A stretch of DNA of 64,000 nucleotides from Heliocidaris erythrogramma (GCA_025617745.1 CM046864.1:31749239-31813238), one strand, 5' to 3'; counted from the first letter of the stretch, positions 23,455 through 34,630 are shown. Notes: generated by a model from the sequence alone, not told the origin. Made by a program: numbers and translations.

Positions 23455-24209
23455 AGGTCCTACACAATCAAAAAGTGATAATCACGTTACTTTAACCGGT
23501 CTTATCATCGCGTTGTCCTGTTCGTGAATGAATGGTGACTTGATGGTGGTGAATAATGGTTATTCTCCGGTGTCTTAAACATCATCTGAAAAGGTTTTAC
23601 AGTTACTATCACTTTCTTAGTAATGGCGACGTGATGTACACGGATTAATACTCTGAGCGGGGCATCCGTCATTCTTAGGTGTGGAAAATAAGGTATAATT
23701 TAGTTTTCTTAGACACGTTCTTAAATAGTTTCAAAGTGATCGTGAGCTGTACAGTGATGGATACGTCAATTTAACGGGTTTATCATCTCACTGTCCTGTC
23801 TGTGAATAAGTGGTGGTGAAAACTGGTTATTCTTAGGTGTTTTCTACACCATCTGAAAAAGGTTTTACAGTTACTATAAGTTTCTTGGTCATGGCGACGT
23901 TATCTAAACGGATTAATACTCTGAGCAATGCATCAAGCACATAAAGGTGTGGTGTAAGTTATTATTTCGTTTCCTCAGACACGTTTTAAATGGTTTCAAA
24001 GTTATTGTGAGGTCCACAGTGATGGTCACGTCACTTTAACGGGTCGATCATCTCACTGTCCTGTTCTACTCTGTGCGGTTCATCCAATTACTTAGGTGTG
24101 GAAAATGATGTAGGCTATTACATGTATTTAGTTTTTTCAGAGATGATTTTAAATGGTTTCAAATTTATCGTGAGCTCCATGTGACAATCACCGTGACTTT
24201 AACCAAGCC
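23455..24209. repeat. Roughly 270-bp imperfect tandem repeat
   Basis: Matching words (TTTAACCGG/TTTAACGGG followed by TTATCAT and ACTGTCCTGT) fall at about 23493, 23771, 24037 and, shortened, 24200. Spacings are 278, 266 and 163 bp. GGTTTTACAGTTACTAT and GGATTAATACTCTGAGC also recur between units. The repeat lies directly upstream of the promoter-like segment at 24251. Confidence 0.75.
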
Positions 24210-24250
24210 GGGGGGGGGGGGGGGGGGGTGCGCGACAAGTTTGCTCTCAG

Positions 24251-24285
24251 CCAATCAGACGCAATGATTTCAGTAACTTATAAAA
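24251..24285 (+). promoter_or_regulatory. CCAAT/TATA core promoter candidate
   Basis: CCAATCAG at 24251-24258 and TATAAAA at 24279-24285 have normal spacing for an animal core promoter. Transcription would start near 24310, just upstream of the exon candidate. A G19 run (24210-24228) lies immediately upstream. Confidence 0.45.
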
Positions 24286-24329
24286 CAGTTGTCGGACTCA
24301 CGTTCTTCAAGGTTACCAGCCGTTACATT

Positions 24330-25097
24330 AGCGCGCGGCCTTGTAGCGGAGAGATTCAAAATTGAGATTCATAATGACCTGAAACAGCACAAGTGGAAGG
24401 CAAAAGACGTGCCTGTGAGATTTCCGGATCATAAACTTCATTTCAAAGGTAACAATGTATTTTAGAAAGTAATATCAATTCATTTAATATTATGCACAGT
24501 TTCTTGATGGGTATTTTTGTACTGTGATATCACTCGACAGGGGTTAAAGAGATGAGTGAGAGGAATGAAGGTGTAAGCTTGTATCTCTGTAGTCCCACCT
24601 ATTCTAATGTATGTGCTATGGTGGGTATCAACTTTCTGCATGCATGTTTCATAACATTAAAAGTAAGCGATGTTAGGTTATTTTGTGAGTATAGATCCAC
24701 CTAGTGTCCCCGAAAAGAGCAAAAAATAAATCAAACATTATGTAGAGGCTACATGGCCTGGGGATGTGTGTTTAGGGGGATGATCATGAGTTGCATACAT
24801 TTTATTAGATATCATGTCAAACTGACTGGTAAGAAATACATCAAATTTTAATGACGAACCTAGAGGATCTAATAATATCTATTTTGCATTGGTTGCTCCA
24901 TGCAGGAATGTTTTAAAATTTACAAAGAAAAAATAATGATCATTTAACATTAAATAAGCCCGATCTTATCTGTCTTATCAGGAGCATTAAGGAGTATCAT
25001 CCCACCGGTAGACATGCAGGCAACAACAAGTTCGAACATCGCGGACATCCTATCCCAGGCGAAAGGCAGCGACAGCAGCGACAGCTCCACTGGATGA
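24330..25097 (+). CDS. Possible two-exon gene, unknown function
   Basis: An open stretch reads AERFKIEIHNDLKQHKWKAK and continues through DVPVRFPDHKLHFK to a donor (AAAG/GTAACA) at 24449. After a 533-bp gap an acceptor (TCTTATCAG) ends at 24981. Splicing 24448 to 24982 is phase 1 and continues through GALRSIIPPVDMQ to a serine/aspartate-rich tail (SQAKGSDSSDSSTG), stopping at 25097. No in-frame ATG precedes the first exon; the nearest ATG at about 24373 meets a stop at once. So the start is missing, non-ATG or in another exon, or translation begins at the internal Met in exon 2. I do not recognise the family. It could be a transposon-borne fragment. Confidence 0.35.
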
Positions 25098-25351
25098 GGC
25101 TCACACAGACTATGATTCTACCAGTGATGATATCTGCTAACAAGGTAGTCTAGGGCTTTTGGGAAATATAGAGATGGGCATTTCCACCGTTACGGGAATA
25201 TTTTGATTACAAATTATCTCAATTCATTTTTATGAGGATGATTAACCTTGAAAGAAATAAAATGTTTTGATTTTTGGTTGGAGAGATAGTATTATCCATA
25301 TATTTTGCATTAATAGTGTGTTCTCTAAATTTTGGTCACATTTTCTGTTTT

Positions 25352-25455
25352 GGGGGTAACGTATGTAACATGTGGACCAACAATGCAATACAAGTCAGTC
25401 TGTTTAAGGGGGTGACGTATGTAACATGTGGACCTACAACGCAATACAAGTCATG
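25352..25455. repeat. 56-bp direct duplication
   Basis: GACGTATGTAACATGTGGAC and its neighbour at 25352 (AACGTATGTAACATGTGGAC) form two copies 56 bp apart with a few changes. No gene is seen between 25100 and 25900. Confidence 0.75.
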
Positions 25456-25915
25456 TATATCACCTTTTATTTTTTGCCTCTGTTCATTAGCCGCTTTAGT
25501 GAAAATTGTTTTTTTTATATTGTTACAATCAAAATCTGTTTAACAGTTCGCGCACTTTGTTCCTTTATTTTCCGGTATATTGCTCAATTTCGGATTTCTG
25601 TTCATTCTTGCGGTATACTGCGATAAGTGCAAGACGAAAAGCTTCAGTATGTCTCTCTTCAACGCCATTTTACAATCAATAACTTAAAAGATATATATGC
25701 ATGTACATGATATATGCAGTTGTATGTGGCTTTTTAAGTATTAAATACAACTGTGTCATGTGTCCGTTTCAGAGAAACCGATCACAGAATCTTCTGTCTG
25801 AGGCAATTACACACTTTTAGAAAATAATTGTGAAAAACGCATTTGCGACAGATTTTAATATTTTTTTCCCCGTTTGCTATAATGTATTGGTTATTTCACC
25901 CTATAATGCTGTTAA

Positions 25916-25987
25916 CCCGTTGCCAACTGGAACCGGGTGGTCCCTGTACAAAGCCTATGGGAATTACAGAATTCAGTATTCAACGGG
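25916..25987. mobile_element. 72-bp TTAA-flanked mini-MITE
   Basis: The insert starts CCCGTTG and ends CAACGGG and is bounded by TTAA at 25912-25915 and 25988-25991. CCC...GGG ends and TTAA duplication fit a piggyBac-type non-autonomous element. There is no paralogous empty site here to prove insertion. Confidence 0.5.
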
Positions 25988-26882
25988 TTAATGGGGTCTA
26001 AACAGGATAAGCCAAACTTCATATAAAAAACTGGTGGATTTTTAAATTCAATGATATATTTTTGTATTTACAGCAATAAATCAATGTATCTACCTATTTG
26101 CTAGTTTCCCAAACTATGCCGTCATTCGAGAAAAACTAAGTCAGAAACGCGCATGTCCTGCCCGCGCGCGCGCTCCCCGTCCACCAATCATGATCGCGCA
26201 GCCGCCATGCTCTTCCTCTTCCTTTCTCGCCCGTCAGAGAAATGACATTGATGAGCTAAGTCTTAGCCTAAATTGCGAGATTTTTACCACCAAAAGCTTG
26301 TTCGGTTGATTTCGCGATAAAAATTCCGTTCACCAAGCTTTTACACACATTTTGGTGTATCGGACTTTTCCTAAGTCAACCTCCTTCACGGTATTTTAAT
26401 CAATTTATTTTGCTGTTTTTCTTCCCCTTCGGGGCATTACTCACAGACGGTGTACTAGTACACTGCGTCGGGCTCTTCCCCGTGTCTGTAGGTGGTTAAT
26501 TCAACGTGCTTAGACAAGCGGTTTAATCAGAACGTTGTGTTTCTCCGTAAGAGGAGTTTATTCCCACTCCGTATTGTGAGTTGGTTGTTGTCATATATAG
26601 TTCTATATTTGTTTGCTTGTCTTTATTTTCAGCCTTGTCGAAGTCTCCGTCTCGTACGGCTAGTGTCTCCCCAGTGGGGACTCGCCTAGCCTTGGGAGGG
26701 TTGGCTGCGACAGGTTCATCTCGCACCAATGTTATCTTCCCCGGAGCTTCGACTGTAGGTAAGTTAGGGCTACCTCGTGTGAGGCTCGCCCCGTGATGAG
26801 TTCGTCGTCTGTCTTGACAACCAACTCATGTACCGGAGAGTGAGAGCCGCACTAGGCCAATATCTCTCTCGGGGATAGAGAC

Positions 26883-28747
26883 TTGTATAACGGGGAGAGT
26901 GATTGCCTCACTAGGCCAATACCTCTTGTCGATAAAACTGCGGGCAGTACCCCAGCACACAGTTCTTCTCGCTCGAGTGACACTTCTCGCTCTCTAGCCA
27001 CAGATGTGTTCGCTCAGGGGTCGGCTCCTCTTGTCTCTCCGCACGCTTCTAATCCAAGCAAGGCGGGTAAGCGTAAAATGAGTCGTGATCTTCCTAATGT
27101 ACCCAGTGCATGGCTTACTACGGAAGCGGCGCCCGTTTCAAAGGGTAAAGGGAGCGGTAATCATGCTCGCCTGCCCAAGAAACGTAAGCGGACTCTCTCC
27201 CCTCGACATCGACCGAGTCTTCACCAACTGTGTCCCCTGATTGCAGAATGTGGTAAAAATTACGTGATAATTACGTCGTGGTTTTCGTCTTTTTTACGTC
27301 CTGTAATTACGTCAATAAGTCGACAACTTGCACCAACGCAAGACGTCAAGAGGACGTCTTATTTTGTCGTCATCTGTACGCTGTAAAAACTGAAGTGCTG
27401 TATATAGCACTTTTTGAGGGCATGCATAGGGACTGCACTCAGAGTGCTATTGAATGCACACAGCGTGCTATTTCAGCACTTTCACGGGAGCTGGACCGGC
27501 TCCTTAAACTGCTAAACATTCATTAAAAAAAATGATTTGGGCGAGCTTCCAACCAGGGTCCGCTGATCGAGAATTGCTGGCATTACCTCTAGACTAACTC
27601 ACATTGTACGATTAAGAGCAGATCATAATTGTTACATAGTGAATTTACGACACCACATAGTTCATGTTATCTACTTGACTCCCATGACTAAACTGGATTG
27701 CAAGAAGCATTCGTTAGTCCATCGGTAACGTCAGCGCCTCTCAATCAGCGGAACCTGGTTCCCGAACACGATCAGCTTTGATTGTCCGGTCGGGGCTGCT
27801 CCCCTTCCAGCGGCACTTGGTGCTCCGCCTGGGGAGGAATCCTGGGACTGCCTAAACCGCCCTTCTTGGGATCAGGCTTCGCAGTCGGGATTCTCGGAGG
27901 AGGATGCCTCTTCACAGGCTGAGGTTACGCTCCAGACCTTTCGGTCCCTGGCAGTAGATACTCAAGCCCTGCTGGAGAAATATCTTCCCGACACGTATTT
28001 GCCGAGTTGGGTCGATTCGGGACTTCCGTCTCTCCTTTTCAAAGGTGAGCGTCCCTCCAAGGGCATCCCTCTTACGGAGGACTTTAAGCGAGTCTACAAT
28101 GACTTCGCTTCTCAGCCTCCTTACCTCCTTGGTAAGGCTCGTCCCTTGGCCAGGGATTTCACCTTCTCCCAGCAAGACACTCTCGATGTCTTTACGAGAA
28201 AGTCTTCCAGTGACCTCATTCATGTAGGGAAGGCTTGGTGTCAGCTTTAAGAGTACAAGTTACACCAAAGCGGAGAAGTTCCCGAACCTGAAGGAAGCCT
28301 ATTCCAGGTCTGGCCTGAGACGGACTGCCTACTTGGGTACGCTCCTTTCCCTTCGGGCTAGCGGCCAGGAACTCCAGATGTCTGATTCGGACATTCTGTT
28401 GTTAGAGGGACATACCTGCCCTTTTGGCCAGTGTTCCCCATTCCGGTCAACACCTCTTTGGAGGTAAGGTGACTGAGGTGATCCAACTTGAAGTTGAATC
28501 ACGCAAGCAGGCGGCGGAACTTTCCAAACGCCTTAAGTCCTCGGCTCCGAAGTCGCAGGCTCAGGCTAACGTTCCACCTCCTAGACACGGTATCACTTCC
28601 GGCTATCAGCCCATTCGTGCACCGCAAGTTCAGCCCAGTGCTCCACGCTCGTTTGGAGCCAAGGCAGAGCCTTCCCCTCGTGGTAGAAAGAAGGCCCGAG
28701 GTCGCGGTCGGGGCCGTGGTTCGGCCCACGATTCGCGGCGTGTTTGA
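26883..28747 (+). pseudogene. DIRS gag-like gene remnant, interrupted
   Basis: Open pieces include 26883-27234 (serine-rich, basic, many proline/threonine), then after a 528-bp insertion 27763-28250 (with TFRSLAVDTQALLEKYLPDT), and 28251-28440 in another frame (SYTKAEKFPNLKEAYSRSGL and on). The last piece, 28441-28747, ends in a basic RG-rich tail (RGRKKARGRGRGRG), the usual nucleic-acid-binding end of DIRS gag. At least two frameshifts (near 28250 and 28440) and the insertion at 27235 inactivate it. The product would have packaged element RNA. Confidence 0.7.
27235..27762 (+). mobile_element. ACGT-rich TIR element, truncated copy in DIRS gag
   Basis: The left terminal repeat starts CCCTGATTGCAG, followed by the ACGT-dense terminus and the AGTGCT/AGCACT subterminal block. 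The central pair of tRNA-like segments comes next: minus at 27538-27604, plus from 27711. The copy stops inside the B box of the second segment (CTGGTTC at 27757-27763) and is joined directly to gag sequence. The distal half is missing. Confidence 0.8.
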
Positions 28748-28749
28748 TG

Positions 28750-30260
28750 ACCGAGCGTTGGAGGAGAGGGTTGGAGGCCGTCTTCAGTACTTTCTTCCCG
28801 CATGGGAAGAAATTACCGACGACAAGTTCGTGCTCTCCATCGTGCGAGGAGGCTTCTGCATAAAGCTAGCAGAGCCCCTCCCACACGGAGCCATCCGCCG
28901 CAACCCTCCTACACTCTCGCCCCTTTTCTAGAGCACATCTCCACAGAGATTCAAGAGCTGCTGGAAAAGGGCGCGATCGAAAGGGTACGAGACCACCCCC
29001 ATCTGTGTCTCTCCCCTATCTTTGTAATTCCCAAACGCTCGGGGAAGCTCAGAATGATCTTGAATATGAAGGTCATAAATACCTTCATACCAAGGGAGCG
29101 TTTCCGCATGGAAACCTTGGCCTCGATTCTTCCGGCTATCAGACCGTCAGACGTGGCCATTTCGGTGGACTTGAAAGATGCTTACTTTCACGTACCGATA
29201 CACCCTTCTTCAAGGGACCTACTAGGTTTCACCTTTCAAGGCGAAACTTTCCGGTTCAAAGCCTTACCATTCGGCCTGAAACCGGCACCTCGAGTTGTTA
29301 CTCGAGTAGTCTCTGCTCTAGCCGCTTTCCTCAGGTATCGCGGTCTGAGACTTTTCACTTACCTGGACGACTGGCCCCTGGTGGGGAGCTCTGTGTCTGT
29401 CCTTCAGTCTCACATGGACCTACTTCTTCGTACCACACAGAAAGTAGGGTTCATAGTCAACTGGGACAAGTCGGAGTTGACTCCTACCCGCAGGCCCATT
29501 TACCTGGGTGGAGAAATAGACATCGTGAACCAAGTTGCCCGCCCTAGTCGGGAGAGGGTTCAAGCGATTGTCTTGCTAGCTCGATCTCTTCGTCTCTTAC
29601 GTCGAGTTCGGGCAAGCCGATGGCTCCAATTCTTGGGCCACTTATCGAGCCTTGTGGATGTCCTCCTAGACTGTCGTTCCACTACTCTGAACGATCTGAC
29701 CGCCAAGCTTTGGAGGTGGTGTCGGTCTCACCGAGTAATTCCGATCGCCTCCTATGTTCCCGGCCAGGACAATCTGATTGCAGATTTTTTGTCCCGGGGC
29801 ATGTGCCTTCCCTGCGAGTGGACACTGAATAGAGAGGTCTTCGATTACCTCAGTTCAGTCTGGGTCCCTCTAGAGATAGATCTGTTTGCGACATCTCACA
29901 ATCGCCTCCCGAGATACTGCTCTCGAGTGCGAGATCCGGAAGCTTGGGCCCTCGATGCGTTCTCCCTTCAGTGGGGGAACTTCCGGGGTTACGCCTTTCC
30001 GGGGTTACGCCTTTCCGCCGGTCTCCTTAATTCCTCAGGTCCTGGGGAAAATTCAGGAGGATCAGGCGTGGGTTCTGCTCATAGCACCTTGTTGGCCGAG
30101 GAAACCTTGCTTTCTCTTCTTCTGTCTCTGCTGGACGGTCGGTCACTCTCCCTTCCCCGCAGAGCAGACCTCATAGCTCAGCCCCTATCGGGGATCCTCC
30201 ACCTTCGTCCAGCGGCTCTGCATTTGACCGCCTGGCCTCTGTTGGGGAGGGTGCGAGGAC
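28750..30260 (+). pseudogene. DIRS reverse transcriptase / RNase H remnant
   Basis: The RT begins in one frame (GGRLQYFLPAWEEITDDKFV at about 28770). Near 28900 it shifts to the frame carrying the core: FVIPKRSGKLRMILNMKVIN, VDLKDAYFHVPIHP (first catalytic Asp), FRFKALPFGLKPAP and the active-site box FTYLDDWPLVG. RNase H is cut down. After LQFLGHLSSLVDVLLDCR the sequence jumps to its distal part (SYVPGQDNLIADFLSRG), so roughly 100 residues are missing. The tail (REVFDYLSSVWVPLEIDLFA, QWGNFRGYAFP) is the conserved region after RNase H in DIRS. A 16-bp tandem duplication at 29985-30016 shifts the frame in it. Confidence 0.85.
29985..30016. repeat. 16-bp tandem duplication causing a frameshift
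   Basis: GGGGTTACGCCTTTCC is present twice head to tail. The sensible DIRS frame changes across it, from the frame ending RGYAFPG to one reading YAFPPVSLIPQVLGKI. Confidence 0.85.
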
Positions 30261-30267
30261 TGCAGGA

Positions 30268-30428
30268 CTCTCAGAGAAAGCCTCCGTGTTCATAGTCCAG
30301 AGTAGAAGAGAATCTACCCGAGCTGTTTACAACTCGAGATTAGAAGCCTTCCATACTTGGTGTGGGGAGACGAGAGTTTCTCCCCGTTCTGCCCCGGTCG
30401 GTGCTATTGCGGTTTTCCTGATCGCCCT
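30268..30428 (+). pseudogene. Start of DIRS tyrosine recombinase, truncated
   Basis: SEKASVFIVQSRRESTRAVY, then NSRLEAFHTWCGETRV and APVGAIAVFLIAL, match the N-terminal core-binding domain of DIRS tyrosine recombinases. The frame is cut at 30429 by the CCCTGATAGCAG element. No catalytic domain was found beyond the far end of the composite insertion (after 37810). Confidence 0.75.
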
Positions 30429-30701
30429 CCCTGATAGCAGAAAGTGGTAAAAATTACATGATATTTACGTCGTGGTTTTCGTCTTTTTTACGTCCTGTAA
30501 TTACGTCAATAAGTCGACAACTTGCACCAACGCAAGACGTCAAGAGGACGTCTTATTTTGACGTCATCTGTTCACTGTAAAAACTGAAGTGCTGTATATA
30601 GCACTTTTAGAGGGCATGCATAGGGACTGCACTCAGAGTGTTATTGAATGCACACAGCGTGCTATTTCAGCACTTTCACGGGAGCTGGACGGGCTCCTTA
30701 A

Positions 30702-32602
30702 AGGGCGAGTCAATTAGAATCAACATTGGGGCTAAAAATGTAGTACATAGGTCCAATGACACAATTCTGACATTTTTACAGAAAAAAAATTGCCCAGTAA
30801 CAAGAAATTGGTTAAAAAACTCACTAATTTGGGAACGCCCCCAAAAATTGACAGCTGATTGGCTAGAGCGATTTGACGTAGCATCGGGAAGTCCCCCGCG
30901 AAGCCACTAAGTTTGACTAATATGTTGGCAATGTAAATGAATGATAATTTATCCATTTTCATATCACTATTTATACAATTTCGACAATCTTTAAGTCCCC
31001 CAAAAGGATTTGAATAGGTTGTTTAGACATTTTAGTAGAGGTCAAATGACAAGTCTGGCATTTTTTCAAACACTTTACCCATGATAATTCCTTTTTTGGA
31101 TTAGGTTTATGTTTTGGAAAAACGTAATATTTTACAGACAAGTAGACGTGTGGACAGTCGCTTTACTGCTGACCGTACCTTGCGAATCTTTGTGTGCGTG
31201 CTTATGATAACAACCAAGTACACTGAAAGACTGGATGAAAGTCTAAATATATTACAACAATTACAGCAAAATCGTGTGCTGCAAGCTAGCTGCCTCCCGG
31301 GGGGGGGGGGGGGGGCACTCACATATATATGTCACACATGTATGTGCCGCTGTGACGTCCCCCATTTTCAACCTTCTCGGGTTGTTCCCATGATATGCGA
31401 TTTTCAGATTTTCACTAACCGCATTTCGATTGGCTTCCGACTCGCTCCCTAGAATATGAGAAAACAATACGCACAGCCTATTGTCCGGGAGCGGTCGCTC
31501 CCTAGCCTCCCAGGCCAGCGCAGCGGGGAGCTGGGCGGCCTAGTGCCCCCTAACTGAACGCGGTATTATTAGTGCTAGCGGCGGCTCAGCGAGATCAATC
31601 TGCATGCGACATCCAGCCAGTGCAGTGGCCCGGCATGTACAGCGTTAAAAACAGCGCTGCGACCGCTGACTCAGCTCATGCACCGTATGTGTACCAGAGT
31701 AGACAGTAGTGAGATCGCGAGCAGCTAAAATTAGCTCTGCCCATGAGCCCGTTCGCTCCTTAGACCCTCAAAAATGAGCTTCCTCAATTAACCATTTAGC
31801 TCCTTAGCCCCCTGTTTTGAGATTGGCAGCTGCACACCCACATCCAAAAACAGGTTGAGTGCCCCCCCCCCCCCCCCCGGGCTCTCCAGTACGGTACGGT
31901 AGACCTACCCTCTTTTTCTCCAGTGACTCCAACTTCAGAACTGCAGACCGACTCTTGTTTTTTTAGCTCCCTGTGTTTGGCTTCCAGTTCCACAGCACAT
32001 CAGTTCCCAGTCTGATGACAGGGATAGCTGTCGGCCTCAGCATTTTATTCTTGGGCGCAAATCCTAGCTGGTCATACAGCCCCTGGCCTGAGGGCATGAC
32101 TATCGAAGTCCTCCTCCCTGAAGTGGTCACTGCAAACAGTACTGTGAGCGGAAGGGCCATCCCACTGAGCTAGCTCGCGTCAGCTTGATCCTTGAAATCC
32201 ACATTTTTCGAGTTGCATCATCTTTAGGAAAGGTGTGCAGACTGACACCATCGCTGGTGCCTTTGCTGCACCCAGCAACAACACATCTCCTCGGCATTTT
32301 CTTGAGATATGCACTCCTATCATGCCTATCCCAAATTCGCTGCACTGGATATACACAGACAAGCGTAGTCCGCTAGCTAGATGTTCCCGATGGTACGTCA
32401 CAGGTCACCTGACAAGGCACGTGACTGGGCTTTATTTTTCGAGGGGCGTGACAGACTAGCTGATAAACGTGCGATTTAGGCAATTTCAACGAAGCTTAGA
32501 GAAGTACACATATCTTTTTAATAAAAAGTATATGCGATTTCTAGCAGTATTGACACAATACTTTGATATTATCATGAAATGTAATTCTAATTGACTCGCC
32601 CT
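30702..32602 (-). mobile_element. Kolobok-like TTAA transposon
   Basis: The ends AGGGCGAGTCAATTAGAAT and ATTCTAATTGACTCGCCCT are a perfect 19-bp inverted repeat. They are flanked by TTAA at 30698-30701 and 32603-32606. The inverted sister copy near 37537 has the empty site (GTTTAAGGAG). TTAA duplication plus a THAP-type zinc finger inside (31985-32297) is the hallmark of the Kolobok superfamily. At 1,901 bp with a broken frame it is non-autonomous. The CpG-rich stretch 31480-31720 and a G16 run at 31300 have no assigned role. Confidence 0.85.
31985..32297 (-). pseudogene. THAP zinc-finger domain remnant (Kolobok transposase N-terminus)
   Basis: From the ATG at 32297 the minus strand reads MPRRCVVAGCSKG, then SLHTFPKDDATRKMWISRIK, the first half of a C2CH THAP DNA-binding finger. 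The second half, VCSDHFREEDFDSHALRPGA, follows in a different frame. The terminal part (QLGFAPKNKMLRPTAIPV) is in a third frame. The finger is therefore recognisable end to end but broken by two frameshifts, about 32170 and 32085. In Kolobok this domain binds the transposon ends. No catalytic region follows, since the frame runs into C-rich sequence. Confidence 0.8.
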
Positions 32603-33259
32603 TTAAACTGCTAAACATTCATTTAAAAAAATGATTTGGGCGAGCTTCGAACCAGGGTCCGCTGATCGAGAATTGCTGGCATTACCGCTAGACTAACTCA
32701 CATTGTATGATTTAGAGCAGATCATATTGTTACATAGTGAATTTACGACACCACATAGTTCATGTTACCTACTTGACTCCCATGACTAAAGTGGATTGCA
32801 AGAAGCATTCGTTAGTCCATCTGTAACGTCAGCGCCTCTCAATCAGGTTCAAGGCTCGCCACGGTCACATTTTTTTTTGCTGGTAAATTAGCACACTACA
32901 AGTGCTATAAACAGCATTTCAGGTGCAGTCACTATACATGCCCCTAAAAGTAGCACTTTAGTTTTTATAGTGTACAAGACGTAGAGATGACGTCTTGCGT
33001 TGGTGCAAGTTGTCGTCTTATTGACGTAATAACAGGACGTAAAAAACACGAAAACCGCGACGTAAATATCACGTCAATTTTAACACTTTCTGCTGTCAGG
33101 GAAGAGGAATGAAGACGTAGAGATGTCAAAATAAGACGTCCTCTTGACGTCTTGCGTTGGTGCAAGTTGTCGTCTTATTGACGTAATTACAGGACGTAAA
33201 AAAGACGAAAACCACGACGTAAATATCACGTCATTTTTTAACACTTTCTGCTATCAGGG

Positions 33260-33450
33260 CTAGGCCAAGATCTAAATATTGAACAGGGATAAAAGTTCCC
33301 TTTCTCACTTCTTTCTTAAATGGGGGCACAGCACTGACTGAAAAAGTGTGAAATAATACGGGAATTTCGGAGGGCCACCGAAAGTTGATATTTCTTTCAA
33401 ATGTACATAGAACATTGAAAATGCGATTTTATATGTGCTTGAACAAAATA
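33260..33450. repeat. Left flank arm of giant inverted repeat
   Basis: These 191 bp, from CTAGGCCAAGATC to GTGCTTGAACAAAA, are repeated almost exactly in inverted orientation at 36658-36848. They extend the palindrome beyond the TIR elements themselves. Confidence 0.9.
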
Positions 33451-33453
33451 ATG

Positions 33454-33610
33454 AAAAAAAAAAAAAAAAAAAAAAAAACAGAGGCGTAACTAGTACCAAC
33501 GTCGAGGGGGTATGGGGCACGTGCCCTGGAAATCAGATGGGGGAAAAAAGAAAATAATGAAAGAGGAGAAAAAAGAAAAAGAAAAGGGAAAGGAAAAGAA
33601 AGAGAAAATA
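33454..33610. repeat. Poly(A) run and purine tract
   Basis: A run of about 25 A (33454-33478) is followed by GAGGCGTAACTAG-type repeat sequence (compare 1650) and an A/G-rich stretch to 33610. Nothing is recognised in 33650-34020. Confidence 0.7.
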
Positions 33611-34029
33611 AGACAATAATTGGACCCTTTTTTGTTTTGCATTCTTTTGTTTTGTTCAAGCGGACCCTGCTCGCCAGCGCCCCCTTATAAGGGCCTGTGT
33701 ATCATGGTTTTTCTATGTTTGCTTTGAATTTAATTCAATTCATTCCAATTTATTCCCATTTCCAGCAAAAACCATTCCTACAAAATTAATCAAAATTAAT
33801 CAAAATAGAAATATATAAATTGTAAATAATATGATACATTGTGATCGATTTGAGTTTTGGAACTAGCTTTGAAATTATAATGTACATGATGTATACAATT
33901 AATTAATGTATAACATTTCTTTAAACTTCAGCATCAACCTGACATTATTCCACCATTGCCAATGGTATACTGTAAAGCATACCCCTTGTATGTAAACAAC
34001 CATAGGACCAACGGCTTTAAGTCTTCTCC

Positions 34030-34215
34030 GAGGGACTTGGGGTTAATGCCTTACCAAAGGACACGAGTGCATCCTGGTTTCGAAACCCGGGTCCTTCAGT
34101 TACGAGGACACTGAGGGACTTGGGGTTAATGCCTTACCAAAGGACACGAGTGCATCCTGGTTTCGAAACCCGGGTCCTTCAGTTACGAGGACCACTGAGC
34201 TATCTCGCCTTTCTC
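34030..34215 (-). repeat. tRNA-derived SINE with 83-bp internal duplication
   Basis: On the minus strand the A box TAGCTCAGTGG and B box GGTTTCGAAACC are clear, followed by a body with TGGTAAGGCATTAACCCC. The body and B box are present twice head to tail (34030-34112 and 34113-34195); only the outer copy has the A box. Confidence 0.75.
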
Positions 34216-34504
34216 TGAGGATTATGGTCATGATAGAACAGCACCTGGTGGAAACACCTACTACACCCCCCCCCCCCCCCCGCCACCCGCACACAGGCTA
34301 TGCCATTTATGAATTACTTTCACGAAAATTGTCAGTACTATGTGCTTGTACCTAGGCAAGATGGGTCGAATGGCGCAACGTGGTCGGACTGATGGGGGGG
34401 GGGGGGGGACTAGCCAGGATTTTTCAATATGGGGCGTTTGTGAGCGCGCGAAGCGTGCTCCCCAGGGGGTGGGTGCAGGGACGGGGAGTTTTCCCTATAG
34501 AGTT

Positions 34505-34630
34505 GTTACACACTAAGAAATAGGGGTTCAAATTTGAACCCCTAGGGGTTCGTACAATAGCAGCACCCAAAGGGGTTCAAAATTTCACCCCAATATAGGG
34601 TGCATTTTTGCACCCTAATGGGTGCAACGT
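34505..34630. repeat. Cluster of short palindromes around GGGTTC/GGGTGCA
   Basis: GGGGTTCAAATTTGAACCCC is a perfect 20-bp palindrome. It is followed by GGGTTCAAAA, then AGGGTGCATTTTTGCACCCT. They look like the internal end-repeats of a known style of dispersed element. The boundaries are unclear. Confidence 0.55.

Larger units (their letters stand above)
26400..30428 (+). mobile_element. Decayed DIRS-type (tyrosine recombinase) retrotransposon
   Basis: The order of leader, gag-like basic protein, reverse transcriptase, RNase H remnant, methyltransferase-like tail and start of a tyrosine recombinase is that of DIRS elements. The leader (26400-26880) holds a duplicated 60-bp block, GCACTAGGCCAATATCTCTC at about 26848 and a variant at 26909. 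Many frameshifts, an RNase H deletion and two transposon insertions mean it is dead. The left end is not sharply defined. The GC-rich stretch 26158-26230 may belong to a terminal repeat. Confidence 0.85.
30429..33259 (+). mobile_element. ACGT-rich TIR element, copy split by Kolobok
   Basis: The left end CCCTGATAGCAGAAAGTG is at 30429, and the right end reads CACTTTCTGCTATCAGGG at 33259. Without the 1,901-bp insertion and its 4-bp duplication the copy is about 926 bp. The right terminal block is doubled: one terminus ends at 33101 (TGCTGTCAGGG) and a second at 33259. The central tRNA-like pair is at 32638-32702 (minus) and 32810-32868 (plus; the latter lacks 9 bp). The insertion breaks the DIRS tyrosine recombinase. 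Confidence 0.82.

Noticed and set aside
31114-31452. 112-codon plus-strand frame inside the Kolobok element
   Set aside because: It crosses a G16 run, has no recognisable domain and lies opposite to the THAP frame; probably chance.
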